A DNA stretch of 64,000 bases from Bog-473 sp963791995. GTDB taxonomy: Bacteria; Actinomycetota; Acidimicrobiia; Acidimicrobiales; RAAP-2. The stretch is taken from NCBI GenBank assembly GCA_963791995.1, contig CAWBUQ010000004.1:558001-622000 (forward strand), written 5' to 3'. Position 1 is the stretch's first letter. Every line of letters starts with the position of its first letter. Shown piece after piece: positions 55,055 to 63,217 of this stretch. The notes under the pieces were generated by a model that was given only the letters and a program-made list of their open reading frames with translations, searched no databases and was not told the DNA's origin. The translations under genes and the position numbers were made by a program.

Positions 55055-55100
55055 CAATATGGGCTGAGACTGATCAGTCCAAAAGGTCCAAAAGGACTAC
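55055..55100 (-). promoter_or_regulatory. Two-block upstream element of the second giant surface-protein gene
   Basis: On the minus strand GTAGTCCTTTT (55100-55090) is followed after 29 bases by ATATTG (55060-55055), 119 bases before the start at 54971. A second CCTTTT copy lies directly inside (TCCTTTTGGACCTTTTGGA). The outer block overlaps the last codons and stop of the sirohaem gene, so part of the promoter lies in that coding region. Confidence 0.55.
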
Positions 55101-55735
55101 TGCCCGATGGCTCCTTCGACAATTGCCCGGGCGTTGTCCAGCTCCCCGGCCGCGACCAAACCGGGGAGTGGCCCCTCGAGAAGCGCTCGCCAGTCCACCG
55201 AATCGACCCGCCGGCCTTTTTGCCGCAGCTGATCGCGTGCGTCCCCGAGGATGCGCGCCAGGTCGCCGAGTCCGTCGCACTGCGTGGCGAGGCGCCGGCG
55301 CGCCCACGACGCGAGAGCGGGGCTCGACCCGCCGGTTGACACCGACACGGTCACGGCGCCGTCGCGGTGCACCGCGGGGAGGATGAACGACGAGTGCGTC
55401 ACATCGTCGGCACTGTTGACCCACACCCCGAAGGATTCCGCGTCCTGGTGAACAGCGCCGTCGACCGCCGGATCTCCGGTGGCGGTCACGATCAGTCGGT
55501 AGCCGGACGCGTCCCCGCTTTCGTACGGCCTCCGCACGACCGAGTGGAGCGAAGGCGTGAGGGCGCCCATCTCCGTCCCAACGGAGATCGCGATGACAGA
55601 CACGACGGCTCCGCAGTCGACCAGGGAGCGGGCCTTGCGTGCTGCCACAGGTCCTCCGCCCACCACGAGGCAGGCGCGACCGGAGACGTCGAGCGAGACC
55701 GGATAGAAGGGCCGGCGTTCGGCCCGCTCAGTCAT
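55097..55735 (-). CDS. Precorrin-2 dehydrogenase / sirohaem ferrochelatase domain protein (CysG N-terminal, Met8-like)
   Basis: 212 residues. FYPVSLDVSGRACLVVGGGPVAARKARSLVDCGA is the NAD-binding start of the CysG-N/SirC/Met8 family. The NSADDVTHSSFILPAVHRDG and STGGSSPALASWARR segments are its other signatures. It oxidises precorrin-2 and may insert iron to make sirohaem, the cofactor of the sulfite reductase encoded at 58894. The uroporphyrinogen methyltransferase part of CysG is absent here. ATG 55735 overlaps the cysN stop by eight bases, making it the third gene of the cysD-cysN unit. Confidence 0.88.
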   Translation of the reverse strand: MTERAERRPFYPVSLDVSGRACLVVGGGPVAARKARSLVDCGAVVSVIAISVGTEMGALTPSLHSVVRRPYESGDASGYRLIVTATGDPAVDGAVHQDAESFGVWVNSADDVTHSSFILPAVHRDGAVTVSVSTGGSSPALASWARRRLATQCDGLGDLARILGDARDQLRQKGRRVDSVDWRALLEGPLPGLVAAGELDNARAIVEGAIGQ

Positions 55736-57080
55736 GGAGCCGGGGCGGCCCGACCATGCCGGCGGCGATCGTGGCGAACGAGCGCTCGTCGATGAGCACG
55801 AAGCTCCCTGTGATGCGGTCCGCCTCATAGGGGTCGACTGCGAGCGGAGTGGCCGTCCGCAGCGTCACCACTCCGATCTCGTTCTCCTGGAGCTCGCGGG
55901 CCTTGCTCACCTTCAGATCGTTCACGTCGAACGTCCCGGTGATGCCCTCGACCACGACCGGAGTGACCCGGGTCGTGTGCTTCAACTTCAGCCGGTCGCC
56001 GACCGAGAGCGGGCTGTCCTCGAACCAGCACACGGTGGCCTCGAACGCGTCGGTGACCTCGGGCGCACCCTCGGCGGAGGCGATCAGGTCACCCCGGGAG
56101 ACGTCGAGGTCGTCGGCGAGGCGTATCGAGACCGACAGTCCCACCTCGGCCCGCTGCAGCGGGCCATCCGCTGTCTCGATGGAGCGGATCGTCGTCGCCG
56201 CTCCCTGGGGGAGGACCACGACGGCGTCGCCCACCCGGAAGGGGCCGCCGTTGACCATGCCGGCGTAGTTGCGGCCGCCCTCGGGCTGGCGCAGGACCCA
56301 CTGGACGGGGAGTCGGGCGCCGGTGCCAAGGCGTCTGTCCGTACCCGCCTGGGCCGCCTGGGTGTGCGGGGTGTGCTGGGCGGCCCAGCCACCCGCCTGA
56401 GCGGACTCGAGCGCGTCGAGGACGGTCGGCCCGTCGTACCACGGCGCCGCGTCGGATCGCTCCACGACGTTGTCGCCGTTGAGAGCCGAAATCGGGATGA
56501 CCGTGCACGAGGTAATGCCCAGCCGCCGGGACAGCGCGTCCATCTCGTCGGAGATGCGCTGATAGGCGGAGCGGTCCCAGCCCACGAGGTCCATCTTGTT
56601 GGCGCACACCACGAGCTGGTCGACTCCGAGCAAAGCGGCGATGCACACGTGCCGGCGCGACTGCTCACGCAATCCTGCGGTTGCGTCGACCAACACCAGC
56701 GCCAAATCTGCGGTGGACGCCCCAGTCGCCATGTTCCGGGTGTACTGGACATGCCCTGGGCAGTCGGCGATCACGAACTTGCGGTGCGGAGTTGCCGCAT
56801 AACGGTAGGCGACATCGATGGTGATGCCCTGCTCCCGCTCGGCCCGGAGTCCGTCGGTCACGAAGGAGAGGTCGACCTCGCCCAGGCCGCGTCGCTCGGA
56901 CGCGGTCTCAATGGCGGTCAGCTGGTCGTCGAAGAGCTGACGGGTGTCGAAGAGCAAACGCCCGATGAGGGTGCTTTTGCCGTCGTCCACCGAGCCGATG
57001 GTGGCGAAACGCAGGAGGTCCATGGTGTCCGCGCCGAGCTCGATGCCGCCGGCCGGCGGCGAGCCGGGCAGCGTCGTCAT
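55728..57080 (-). CDS. cysN: Sulfate adenylyltransferase subunit 1 (GTPase)
   Basis: 450 residues. EF-Tu-like GTPase that drives APS formation by CysD. G1 is GSVDDGKSTLIGRLL, G3 is ADCPGHVQYTRNM and G4 is ANKMDLVGWD. At this length there is no CysC (APS kinase) fusion, and no cysC is nearby. That fits direct reduction of APS by CysH. It follows cysD on the minus strand with a three-base gap. Confidence 0.94.
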   Translation of the reverse strand: MTTLPGSPPAGGIELGADTMDLLRFATIGSVDDGKSTLIGRLLFDTRQLFDDQLTAIETASERRGLGEVDLSFVTDGLRAEREQGITIDVAYRYAATPHRKFVIADCPGHVQYTRNMATGASTADLALVLVDATAGLREQSRRHVCIAALLGVDQLVVCANKMDLVGWDRSAYQRISDEMDALSRRLGITSCTVIPISALNGDNVVERSDAAPWYDGPTVLDALESAQAGGWAAQHTPHTQAAQAGTDRRLGTGARLPVQWVLRQPEGGRNYAGMVNGGPFRVGDAVVVLPQGAATTIRSIETADGPLQRAEVGLSVSIRLADDLDVSRGDLIASAEGAPEVTDAFEATVCWFEDSPLSVGDRLKLKHTTRVTPVVVEGITGTFDVNDLKVSKARELQENEIGVVTLRTATPLAVDPYEADRITGSFVLIDERSFATIAAGMVGPPRLHD

Positions 57081-57083
57081 GGT

Positions 57084-58088
57084 CTAGAAGTACCCCTCAC
57101 GCTTGCGGTCTTCCATGGCGGTCTCGGAAAAGCGGTCGTCAGCACGCGTTGCGCCACGCTCCGAAATCCGCGAGGCCGACACTTCCCGGATGATCTCCTC
57201 GACCGAGTCGGCCTCCGAGCGGACGGCTCCGGTACAAGTGGCGTCGCCGACGGTGCGAAAACGCACCGTCTCCTTGCGTACCGTCTCGCCGTCCTCCGGG
57301 GTGACCCATTCGCTCAGCGCAAGGAGCATCCCGTCACGTTCGATGACTTCGCGCTGGTGCGCGTAGTAGATGGAGGGCAACTCGATCGTCTCCCGGCGGA
57401 TGTACTGCCAGATGTCGAGTTCGGTCCAGTCCGACAGCGGGAACGCGCGCAAGTGCTCGCCTGGACGCACGCTGCCTTGATAGAGCTGCCAGAGTTCCGG
57501 ACGCTGCCGCTTGGGGTCCCATTGCCCGAATGAGTCGCGAAAGGACAGGACGCGCTCCTTGGCCCGCGCCTTGTCCTCGTCGCGGCGCGCACCGCCGAAG
57601 GCGGCATCGAACCCATTGCTGTTGATGGCGTCGAGCAGCGTCGTGGTCTGTAGGCGGTTGCGCGAGGCGATCGGGCCGGGATCGGCCACACGTCCCTGGT
57701 CGATGGAGTCCTGCACCTTGGCGACGAGCAGCCGCGCGCCTTCTGCCTCGACCTGGGCGTCGCGGTACTCGAGCACTTCGGCGAAGTTGTGACCCGTGTC
57801 GACGTGGAGAACCGGAAAGGGGATACGACCGGGCTTGAAGGCCTTGGCCGCCAGATGGAGCAGGACGGCCGAGTCCTTGCCGCCGCTGAAGAGAAGCACC
57901 GGCCGCTCAGCCTCTGCCGCCACCTCGCGGATGATGAAGATGGCGAGAGATTCGAGCAGGTCGAGGTGCCCGAGAGGGTGCTCGACTGGCCTGACCAGGG
58001 CGGTTACCGAGCCGCCGCCGCACGCGACGCGCTCGGAGCCCGCGTCGGGGCGATGCTGGGTAGAGCGGAGGGCGGCGGCGGTGTCCAT
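57084..58088 (-). CDS. cysD: Sulfate adenylyltransferase subunit 2
   Basis: About 334 residues of the PP-loop ATP pyrophosphatase family: LFSGGKDSAVLLHLA is the PP-loop, HVDTGHNFAEVLEYRD and FGGARRDEDKARAKERVLSF follow, and the C-terminus is the family ending MEDRKREGYF. It adenylates sulfate to APS with CysN. ATG 58088 is chosen with GAGAGG five bases upstream; a TTG at 58100 is in frame but leaves no room for a ribosome-binding site. It is divergent from cysH across the palindrome at 58104-58120. Confidence 0.94.
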   Translation of the reverse strand: MDTAAALRSTQHRPDAGSERVACGGGSVTALVRPVEHPLGHLDLLESLAIFIIREVAAEAERPVLLFSGGKDSAVLLHLAAKAFKPGRIPFPVLHVDTGHNFAEVLEYRDAQVEAEGARLLVAKVQDSIDQGRVADPGPIASRNRLQTTTLLDAINSNGFDAAFGGARRDEDKARAKERVLSFRDSFGQWDPKRQRPELWQLYQGSVRPGEHLRAFPLSDWTELDIWQYIRRETIELPSIYYAHQREVIERDGMLLALSEWVTPEDGETVRKETVRFRTVGDATCTGAVRSEADSVEEIIREVSASRISERGATRADDRFSETAMEDRKREGYF

Positions 58089-58103
58089 GGGGCCTCTCAA
58101 ATC

Positions 58104-58120
58104 ATGACCATTTTGGTCAT
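58104..58120. promoter_or_regulatory. Operator candidate between divergent cysD and cysH
   Basis: ATGACCA-TTT-TGGTCAT is a perfect palindrome with seven-base arms in the middle of the 125-base divergent region. It is the obvious site for a regulator that controls both halves of the sulfate-assimilation cluster. No regulator gene lies next to it, so the protein is unknown. Confidence 0.7.
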
Positions 58121-58127
58121 GTATACT
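58121..58127. promoter_or_regulatory. Overlapping divergent -10 elements for cysH and cysD
   Basis: The core GTATAC reads as TATACT (58122-58127) toward cysH and as TATACA toward cysD. Neither side has a good -35, so activation may be needed. The palindrome at 58104-58120 lies where the cysH -35 would be and just downstream of the cysD -10. Confidence 0.4.
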
Positions 58128-58213
58128 AAAGCCTGCAATCGCACGGGCGTCAAGGGCGGGCGGGGAGGGCGCTCCTGGCAGCCCGATCGCCCCTGGAGAG
58201 AAGGTGAGGATCG

Positions 58214-58894
58214 GTGGCCGAGACCTATGTGAGCGATCAGCCCCTGACCAGCGAAGAGCTTGCCGCGTTGAGCACCGGCTTCGAGTCGGCCCCGGCGAGC
58301 ACGGTGATCAGGTGGGCCGTCGACACCTTCGGCAGCTCGCTGGTACTGGCCGCATCCTTCGAGGACATCGTCTTGATCGATCTGGCGACGAAGATCGCGC
58401 CGGAAATTGAGGTGGTGTTCCTCGACACCGAAGCGCACTTTCCCGAGACCCTCTCGTTCGTCGACGAAGTCAAGGAGCGGTACCGCTTGCATCTGAGGGT
58501 GACGAAGCCCGGACCGGAGGCGGCAGCGCACCCCTGCGGCAGCGAACAGTGCTGCCAGTTCCGCAAGGTGGCGCCGCTGCGTCGTGCGCTCGAGGGTCGG
58601 CGGGCCTGGCTGACCTCCCTGAAGCGTTCCGACGGGCCAACACGTGCCGACGCTCCGATCGTGGCCTGGGATCAGGCGTTCGATCTGGTCAAGGTGAACC
58701 CGCTGGCCACCTGGACCGACGACGACATCACCTCGTACGTCGCTGATCATGACCTTCCCGCGCACCCGCTGGTGTCCCAGGGTTACCGCTCCATCGGCTG
58801 CGCGCCCACGACACGGCCCGTCGCAGAGGGCGAGGACGCCCGGGCCGGACGCTGGTCGGGTCTCGACAAGTCCGAGTGCGGTCTGCACGCCTAG
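58214..58894 (+). CDS. cysH: Phosphoadenylyl-/adenylyl-sulfate reductase with one altered Fe-S ligand position
   Basis: 226 residues. It reduces APS (or PAPS) to sulfite. It has the modified PP-loop region ASFEDIVLIDLA, VVFLDTEAHFPETLSFV, and the catalytic C-terminal Cys in KSECGLHA. APS reductases with a [4Fe-4S] cluster carry CC and CxxC; here CC is present (SEQCCQFRK) but the second pair reads GCAPTTRPV, with Thr at the fourth ligand position. Codons there (GCG CCC ACG ACA) make a simple sequencing slip unlikely. With cysD and cysN but no cysC, APS is the expected substrate. GTG 58214 follows GAGG. Confidence 0.9.
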   Translation: MAETYVSDQPLTSEELAALSTGFESAPASTVIRWAVDTFGSSLVLAASFEDIVLIDLATKIAPEIEVVFLDTEAHFPETLSFVDEVKERYRLHLRVTKPGPEAAAHPCGSEQCCQFRKVAPLRRALEGRRAWLTSLKRSDGPTRADAPIVAWDQAFDLVKVNPLATWTDDDITSYVADHDLPAHPLVSQGYRSIGCAPTTRPVAEGEDARAGRWSGLDKSECGLHA

Positions 58895-60622
58895 TGCCGC
58901 GTGACCTCGACAATCCCTATGGAATGGAGTTCCGCGGCCGGCGCGACCGAGGGCTGAAGTTCATCCGTCCCTATCGCAACATCGGCGAGCTCAACCCGGT
59001 CGAGCAGTTCAAGCTGGCTCGCCACCCCTTCGAGGTGGCGCAGGCCGTGATCGACACCTACTCGAAACTGGGCGTGGACTCCATCGCCAAGGTACCCGGA
59101 GAGGTGGAGCGTCTGAAGTGGGTCGGGATCTACCCGCAGCGCCAGGGTGGTGACGCGTTCATGATGCGGATCAAGGTTCCCGGTGGGGTGATGACCGCAG
59201 CCCAGGTTCGTGAGGTCGGTATCGCGGCCGATGCCTTCGCCGAGGGTCCGGACGACAGCCCCGTTTTCGGCAACCGCTATGCGGATCTCACCACACGCCA
59301 GGACATCCAGCTGCACTGGATCCGCATCGCCGACGTGCCACGGATCTGGCAGCGGTTCTGGGAGGTCGGGTTGACAACGGTGCAGGCGTGCGGCGACTCG
59401 GCGCGCAACGTCTGCTCGTGCCCGGTCTCGGGTATCGACGCCAAAGAGGTGGTCGACGCCTACCCCGTCGCCCAGGCCATCTCGGCGTTCTTCACGGGAA
59501 ATCGCGAGTATGCCAATCTCCCCCGGAAGTGGAAGGTCGCGGTTACCGGGTGCACAGAGGACTGTGCGCGAGTCGAGATCAACGATGTGGGGCTGTGGCC
59601 GGCAGAGCGGTCCGACGGCAGCGTGGGCTTCAACGTACTGATCGGCGGCGGCCTTTCCGACGGGGAACGGATGGCGTCGGACATCGACGTCTTCATCCGC
59701 GCCGACCAGGCGGTCGAACTCTGTCGCGGCGTGGCCCAGCTCTTCGGCGAGCTCGGCAACCGCGAGAACCGCGGCCTTGCTCGCATGCGGTATCTGGCCC
59801 AGGAGCTGGGCCCGGAGGGATTCCGGGCTGCGCTGGACGAGCGCACGAATTTCGCCTTGGAACCGGCCGGACGGGAGCTGACCACCGCATTCCGAGGCGA
59901 CCATGTCGGCGTCCACCCCCAGAAGCAGCCGGGCCTGCTCTACGTGGGGTGCTCCGTTCCGGTGGGCCGGATGCACGGCATCGACCTGGTCGAGCTGGCA
60001 CGGCTCGCCGAGACCTACGGCGACGGCGGCGTGCGCATCGGGACCGACCAGAATTTCATCGTGTCCGGGGTGCCCGAGGATCGCCTTGACGACCTGCTGG
60101 CCGAACCGCTGATGCAGACCTACTCCCCGTTCCCTGGCCCCTTCGAGCGCGGTGTGGTCGCCTGCACCGGATCGGAGTTCTGTCGCTTTGCCGTCGTGGA
60201 GACCAAAGAGCGCGCGGTCAAGTGGGCCCGTGCCCTCGATGCGCAGCTGACTGATGGCGACCGGAACGCACCCACTGACACCGGCGTCATCCGGATGCAC
60301 TTCTCGGGATGCTCGGCGTCGTGCGCCCAACCTCAGATCGCCGACATCGGCTTCCGTGGTGACATTGCGCATATTGAGGAGCACATCGAGGAGGCAGTCG
60401 ATATCGGGCTCGGAGGCTCGCTGGGTCCAGATGCTGCGTTCATCGACTGGCTGGTCGGTGCCATGCCGGTCGACGACGTCCCCGCCGCGCTGCTGCGCAT
60501 CGTCTCGCGGTACCGCGACGAACGCCGTCCCGACGAGCCGTTCCACCTGTGGGCCCGCCGGAGCGGCGCCAGACGAACTTCGCGTGACGATCGAGGGTAC
60601 GGTCGCCGCGGTGACGCCGTGA
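58894..60622 (+). CDS. sir: Sirohaem-dependent sulfite reductase, NirA/ferredoxin type (one-base frameshift near the C-terminus)
   Basis: Reduces sulfite to sulfide with six electrons, using sirohaem coupled to a [4Fe-4S] cluster. Cluster/sirohaem ligands are CTGSEFC (about residue 426) and GCSASC (about 471). Other family segments are YADLTTRQDIQLHWIRI, CGDSARNVCSCPVSG and VTGCTEDCAR. The cysH context favours sulfite over nitrite. Near the end the frame slips: removing one G from the GG at 60565-60566 changes WARRSGARRTSR into WARRSAPDELRVTIEG and a stop at 60622, giving 575 residues. That stop overlaps the GTG of the next gene. As written, the frame runs on into that gene and gives a false fusion. 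Start GTG 58894. Confidence 0.9.
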
Positions 60623-61891
60623 AGCGCTACCGCCTGAGGGAGCAGATGAACGGGATCACCGAGCCGCCCGGCAAGGTGTGGTTCTGGGAGCTGGAGGCAG
60701 GCGTCATCCACGCCGACCGCTGCATCCAGTGCGGGACGTGCGTTGCCGTCTGCCCCTCCAATTCGATCGGGATCGATGAGGACACCAACCTGCCCGAATT
60801 GGTGAAGATGTGCACCGGCTGCTCTCTGTGCTGGGACTTCTGCCCCCGCGGCGGTCTGCGCTACGAGGCGCTCTGGCCGCCGTCGACGATCGACGCGGGA
60901 GAGGACGCGGCGGTCCAACCCGCCCAGGTGCGATCCGACTCGTCCGACACGTACTGGAAGATCAGCGGCGGACCCCCGGCTGACGGTCTGGGTGCGGTGA
61001 TGGAGTCATACGCCGTCCGTGCCAGTGCGCAGCTCGACGACGTGCAGGACGGAGGGGCCGTGAGCGCACTGCTCATCGGGCTGCTCGCGGCCGGCGAAAT
61101 CGACGGTGCCCTCGTCTCGAAGCCGAGTTCGGACCCCGATGAGCAGTGGAAGGGCATCGCGACGGTTGCAACGACGGCCGAACGAGATCCGCGCCGCCTC
61201 GGGGAGCTTCTACAACCAGACGATGGCGCTGGCAGAGCTCGATCTCTCGGCCTACCCCCTCCCGCCCAAGCCACGCATTGCCGTCGTCGGCACACCATGT
61301 GAGATCCAGGGTCTCCGAGCGATGCAGGCGCGACGCTGGCCGACCGGCACGCATCGCGTGGACGCGGTGGTGGTCAGCATCGCACTCATGTGCACGAAGA
61401 ACTTCGACTACGAGGCACTCACGCTCAAGGAACTGCGCGACAAGCGCGGGGTCGACCTGGACCGCGTGTCGAAGATGGACGTCATCCGGGGCCGAATGAT
61501 CGTCGAATACCGCGACGGCGAGCTGGCCGTGGACGAGCCCGTCAAAGACTTCCATGGTGCTGCACTGAAGGGTTGCGACGAATGCGCCGATTTCCTCGGG
61601 CGTTCGGCCGACATCTCCGTCGGCAGCGTCGGGTCGATGACGGGCTGGACCAGCGTCTTGGTTCGCACGGAGCGCGGCCGCCTGGCCTTCCAGGCGGCGC
61701 GGGCAAAGCTGGACGTGCGCGGCCTCGACGACGCCGCGGCGCTCCTGCGCCTGGACACGCTCGACAAGAAGATCGCCAACCGCTCCCTGCAGCGAAAGCT
61801 CGATCCTGACGCGCCGCTCTTCATCGACTTCGAGGAACACGTGCGCGCCTACGACGGCACCGACCGCCAGCCGGTGTTCATCCGCCATTGA
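60619..61891 (+). CDS. 2x[4Fe-4S] ferredoxin plus FrhB-type F420 dehydrogenase protein, FpoF/FqoF-like (one-base frameshift)
   Basis: About 423 residues. Near the N-terminus are two [4Fe-4S] motifs: CIQCGTCVAVCPSNSIGI and CTGCSLCWDFCPRGGL. From about residue 115 it is a FrhB/FdhB domain: ALLIGLLAAGEIDGALV, RIAVVGTPCEIQGLRAMQ, ALMCTKNFDYEAL, GCDECADFLGRSADISVGSV and GSMTGWTSVLVRTERG, typical of FAD-containing F420H2 oxidation modules. The middle is frameshifted near 61178-61186 (ATTAE, then EIRAASGSFYNQTMAL one base later). The GTG overlaps the sulfite-reductase stop. It probably takes electrons from F420H2 (or a related donor) and feeds them to the reductase. The F420 link is inferred from the domain. 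Confidence 0.8.
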
Positions 61892-62211
61892 GCGTGTCGA
61901 GCGCCCCCGTGTTGCATCTGCCCGACGAGCCGACCGGCCATGCCGAGCGCTGGCTGGCCGCGGTCCTCGACGGCCAGCGACTCGAAGATGTCTTGACCGG
62001 TGAAGACGGCTTGGTCGAGTGGTTCTGGACGAGGTGGCGTTCACTTGCCGGTATCGGGCTGAGCGAAACCGATCTGCGTGCCATGGTGCTGGATTACCGC
62101 CGGGAGATCTGGCTCTGGCTCGCGGGCGAGCGGACCTGGGCTCAGTGCTGCTCGGGTCTCATCGGTCGTATCTCCCGGCGGATCGCCGGACGCGACCGCG
62201 CCAGCGTGTGA
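61888..62211 (+). CDS. Small Trp-rich protein of unknown function
   Basis: 107 residues, TTG start overlapping the previous stop; GTG 61894 is an alternative. It is rich in tryptophan and arginine (GLVEWFWTRWRSLAG, YRREIWLWLAGERTWAQCC) with no membrane segment and no family I recognise. The four-base overlaps on both sides place it firmly within the sulfite-reduction operon, suggesting an accessory or assembly role. It is not a ferredoxin: it has only two Cys. Confidence 0.7.
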   Translation: MSVSSAPVLHLPDEPTGHAERWLAAVLDGQRLEDVLTGEDGLVEWFWTRWRSLAGIGLSETDLRAMVLDYRREIWLWLAGERTWAQCCSGLIGRISRRIAGRDRASV

Positions 62212-63014
62212 GCCAGGCGGATCTCTCCGCGCCCCCACCGGTCATCGCGTTCAGCGGGGTCACCGTGCAACGCGAGGGCGTGCCCGTGCTGGCGGGAGTG
62301 GACTGGCGGGTCGAGGCAGAGGACCGTTGGGTGATTCTCGGGCCGAACGGCTCAGGCAAGACGACGCTGTTGCAGGTCGCGGCGGCTCGGCTCTGGCCGA
62401 CCGCCGGGGTCGTCGAGATCCTCGGCGCCCGGCTCGGCCGCGTCGACGTCCGCACCTTGCGACCCCGGGTCGCGCTGGTGAGCGGTGCGGTGACCCGGCA
62501 GCTGCGTTCTGACGTGGCGGCCCGCGACGTCGTGGCGAGCGGGCGGTACGGCGCACTCGAGACCTGGTGGAACCGGTACACGCTGGAAGATTGGAAGAAA
62601 GCGGACCAATTGTTGGCCCGCGGCGGTGTGGCCGAGATCGAAGACCGCCCCTTCGGGGTGATCTCCGAGGGCGAGCGCCAGCAGGTCCTCCTCGCCCGGG
62701 CCCTCATGAGTGAGCCAGAACTCCTGATGCTGGACGAACCCTTTGCCGGGCTGGACCTGGGCGCCCGCGAACGGCTGCTCGTGCAGCTCGCCGCCCTGGC
62801 CTCGGACCGGGCCAGCCCGCCCATGGTCCTGGTGACACACCACTGTGAGGAGATCCCGCCGGGGTTCACCCACGCCGGGCTCGTATCGGGCGGTGCGTTA
62901 GTGGCGTCGGGTGCCCTCCCCGACGTCGTGACCTCCGATCGCGTCTCGGCGTGCTTCGGCATATCAGTCGCTGTCGGCTGCACCGACGGCCGGTGGTGGA
63001 GTCGCGCGACCTGA
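62208..63014 (+). CDS. ABC transporter ATP-binding protein, stand-alone
   Basis: 268 residues. It has Walker A (LGPNGSGKTTLLQVA), a signature that reads SEGERQQVLLARAL, Walker B (LLMLDEPFAGLD) and the H-loop (VLVTHHCEEIPPGF). It resembles the YlmA/ModF-type single ATPases. No permease or binding protein is in the window, so the transported substrate (if any) is unknown; sulfate or molybdate would fit the neighbours but is not shown. GTG 62208 overlaps the stop of the Trp-rich protein, so it belongs to the same operon. The open frame to 62019 is antisense noise. Confidence 0.85.
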   Translation: MSQADLSAPPPVIAFSGVTVQREGVPVLAGVDWRVEAEDRWVILGPNGSGKTTLLQVAAARLWPTAGVVEILGARLGRVDVRTLRPRVALVSGAVTRQLRSDVAARDVVASGRYGALETWWNRYTLEDWKKADQLLARGGVAEIEDRPFGVISEGERQQVLLARALMSEPELLMLDEPFAGLDLGARERLLVQLAALASDRASPPMVLVTHHCEEIPPGFTHAGLVSGGALVASGALPDVVTSDRVSACFGISVAVGCTDGRWWSRAT

Positions 63015-63066
63015 GCGCGGCGACAGGCGCGCGCGAAGTGTCACACGACCACACGCGAAAAGGGGC

Positions 63067-63096
63067 TTGATTCGTCGCGATCGCGCGGGGTACAAC
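63067..63096 (+). promoter_or_regulatory. Candidate promoter upstream of the SepX/GlpR-like gene
   Basis: TTGATT (63067-63072), an 18-base spacer and TACAAC (63091-63096) form a plausible sigma-70-type promoter, leaving a leader of about 115 bases before GTG 63218. Confidence 0.5.
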
Positions 63097-63217
63097 GAAC
63101 GGGACAGGAGAAGTGCCGACGGGGGTCGGCGCTATGGCATTTCCCCAACCATCCACCATTTGCAAATAGCCGCTCATTAGGCTTTTCAGCGGAGAAGCGA
63201 AGGTAGGTCGTCGGGGA

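Noticed and set aside
58876..61302. A single 808-residue sulfite reductase-ferredoxin fusion protein
   Set aside because: The linker (ARRTSRDDRGYGRRGDA) is low-quality sequence, while a one-base correction at 60565-60566 gives a natural reductase end and a GTGA overlap with the next gene. The fusion is most likely produced by the frameshift.
63114..63170. Tiny open frame ending in ATTTGCAAATAG upstream of the SepX-like gene
   Set aside because: Eighteen codons from a GTG with too short a ribosome-binding spacing; could be a leader peptide, but nothing supports it.
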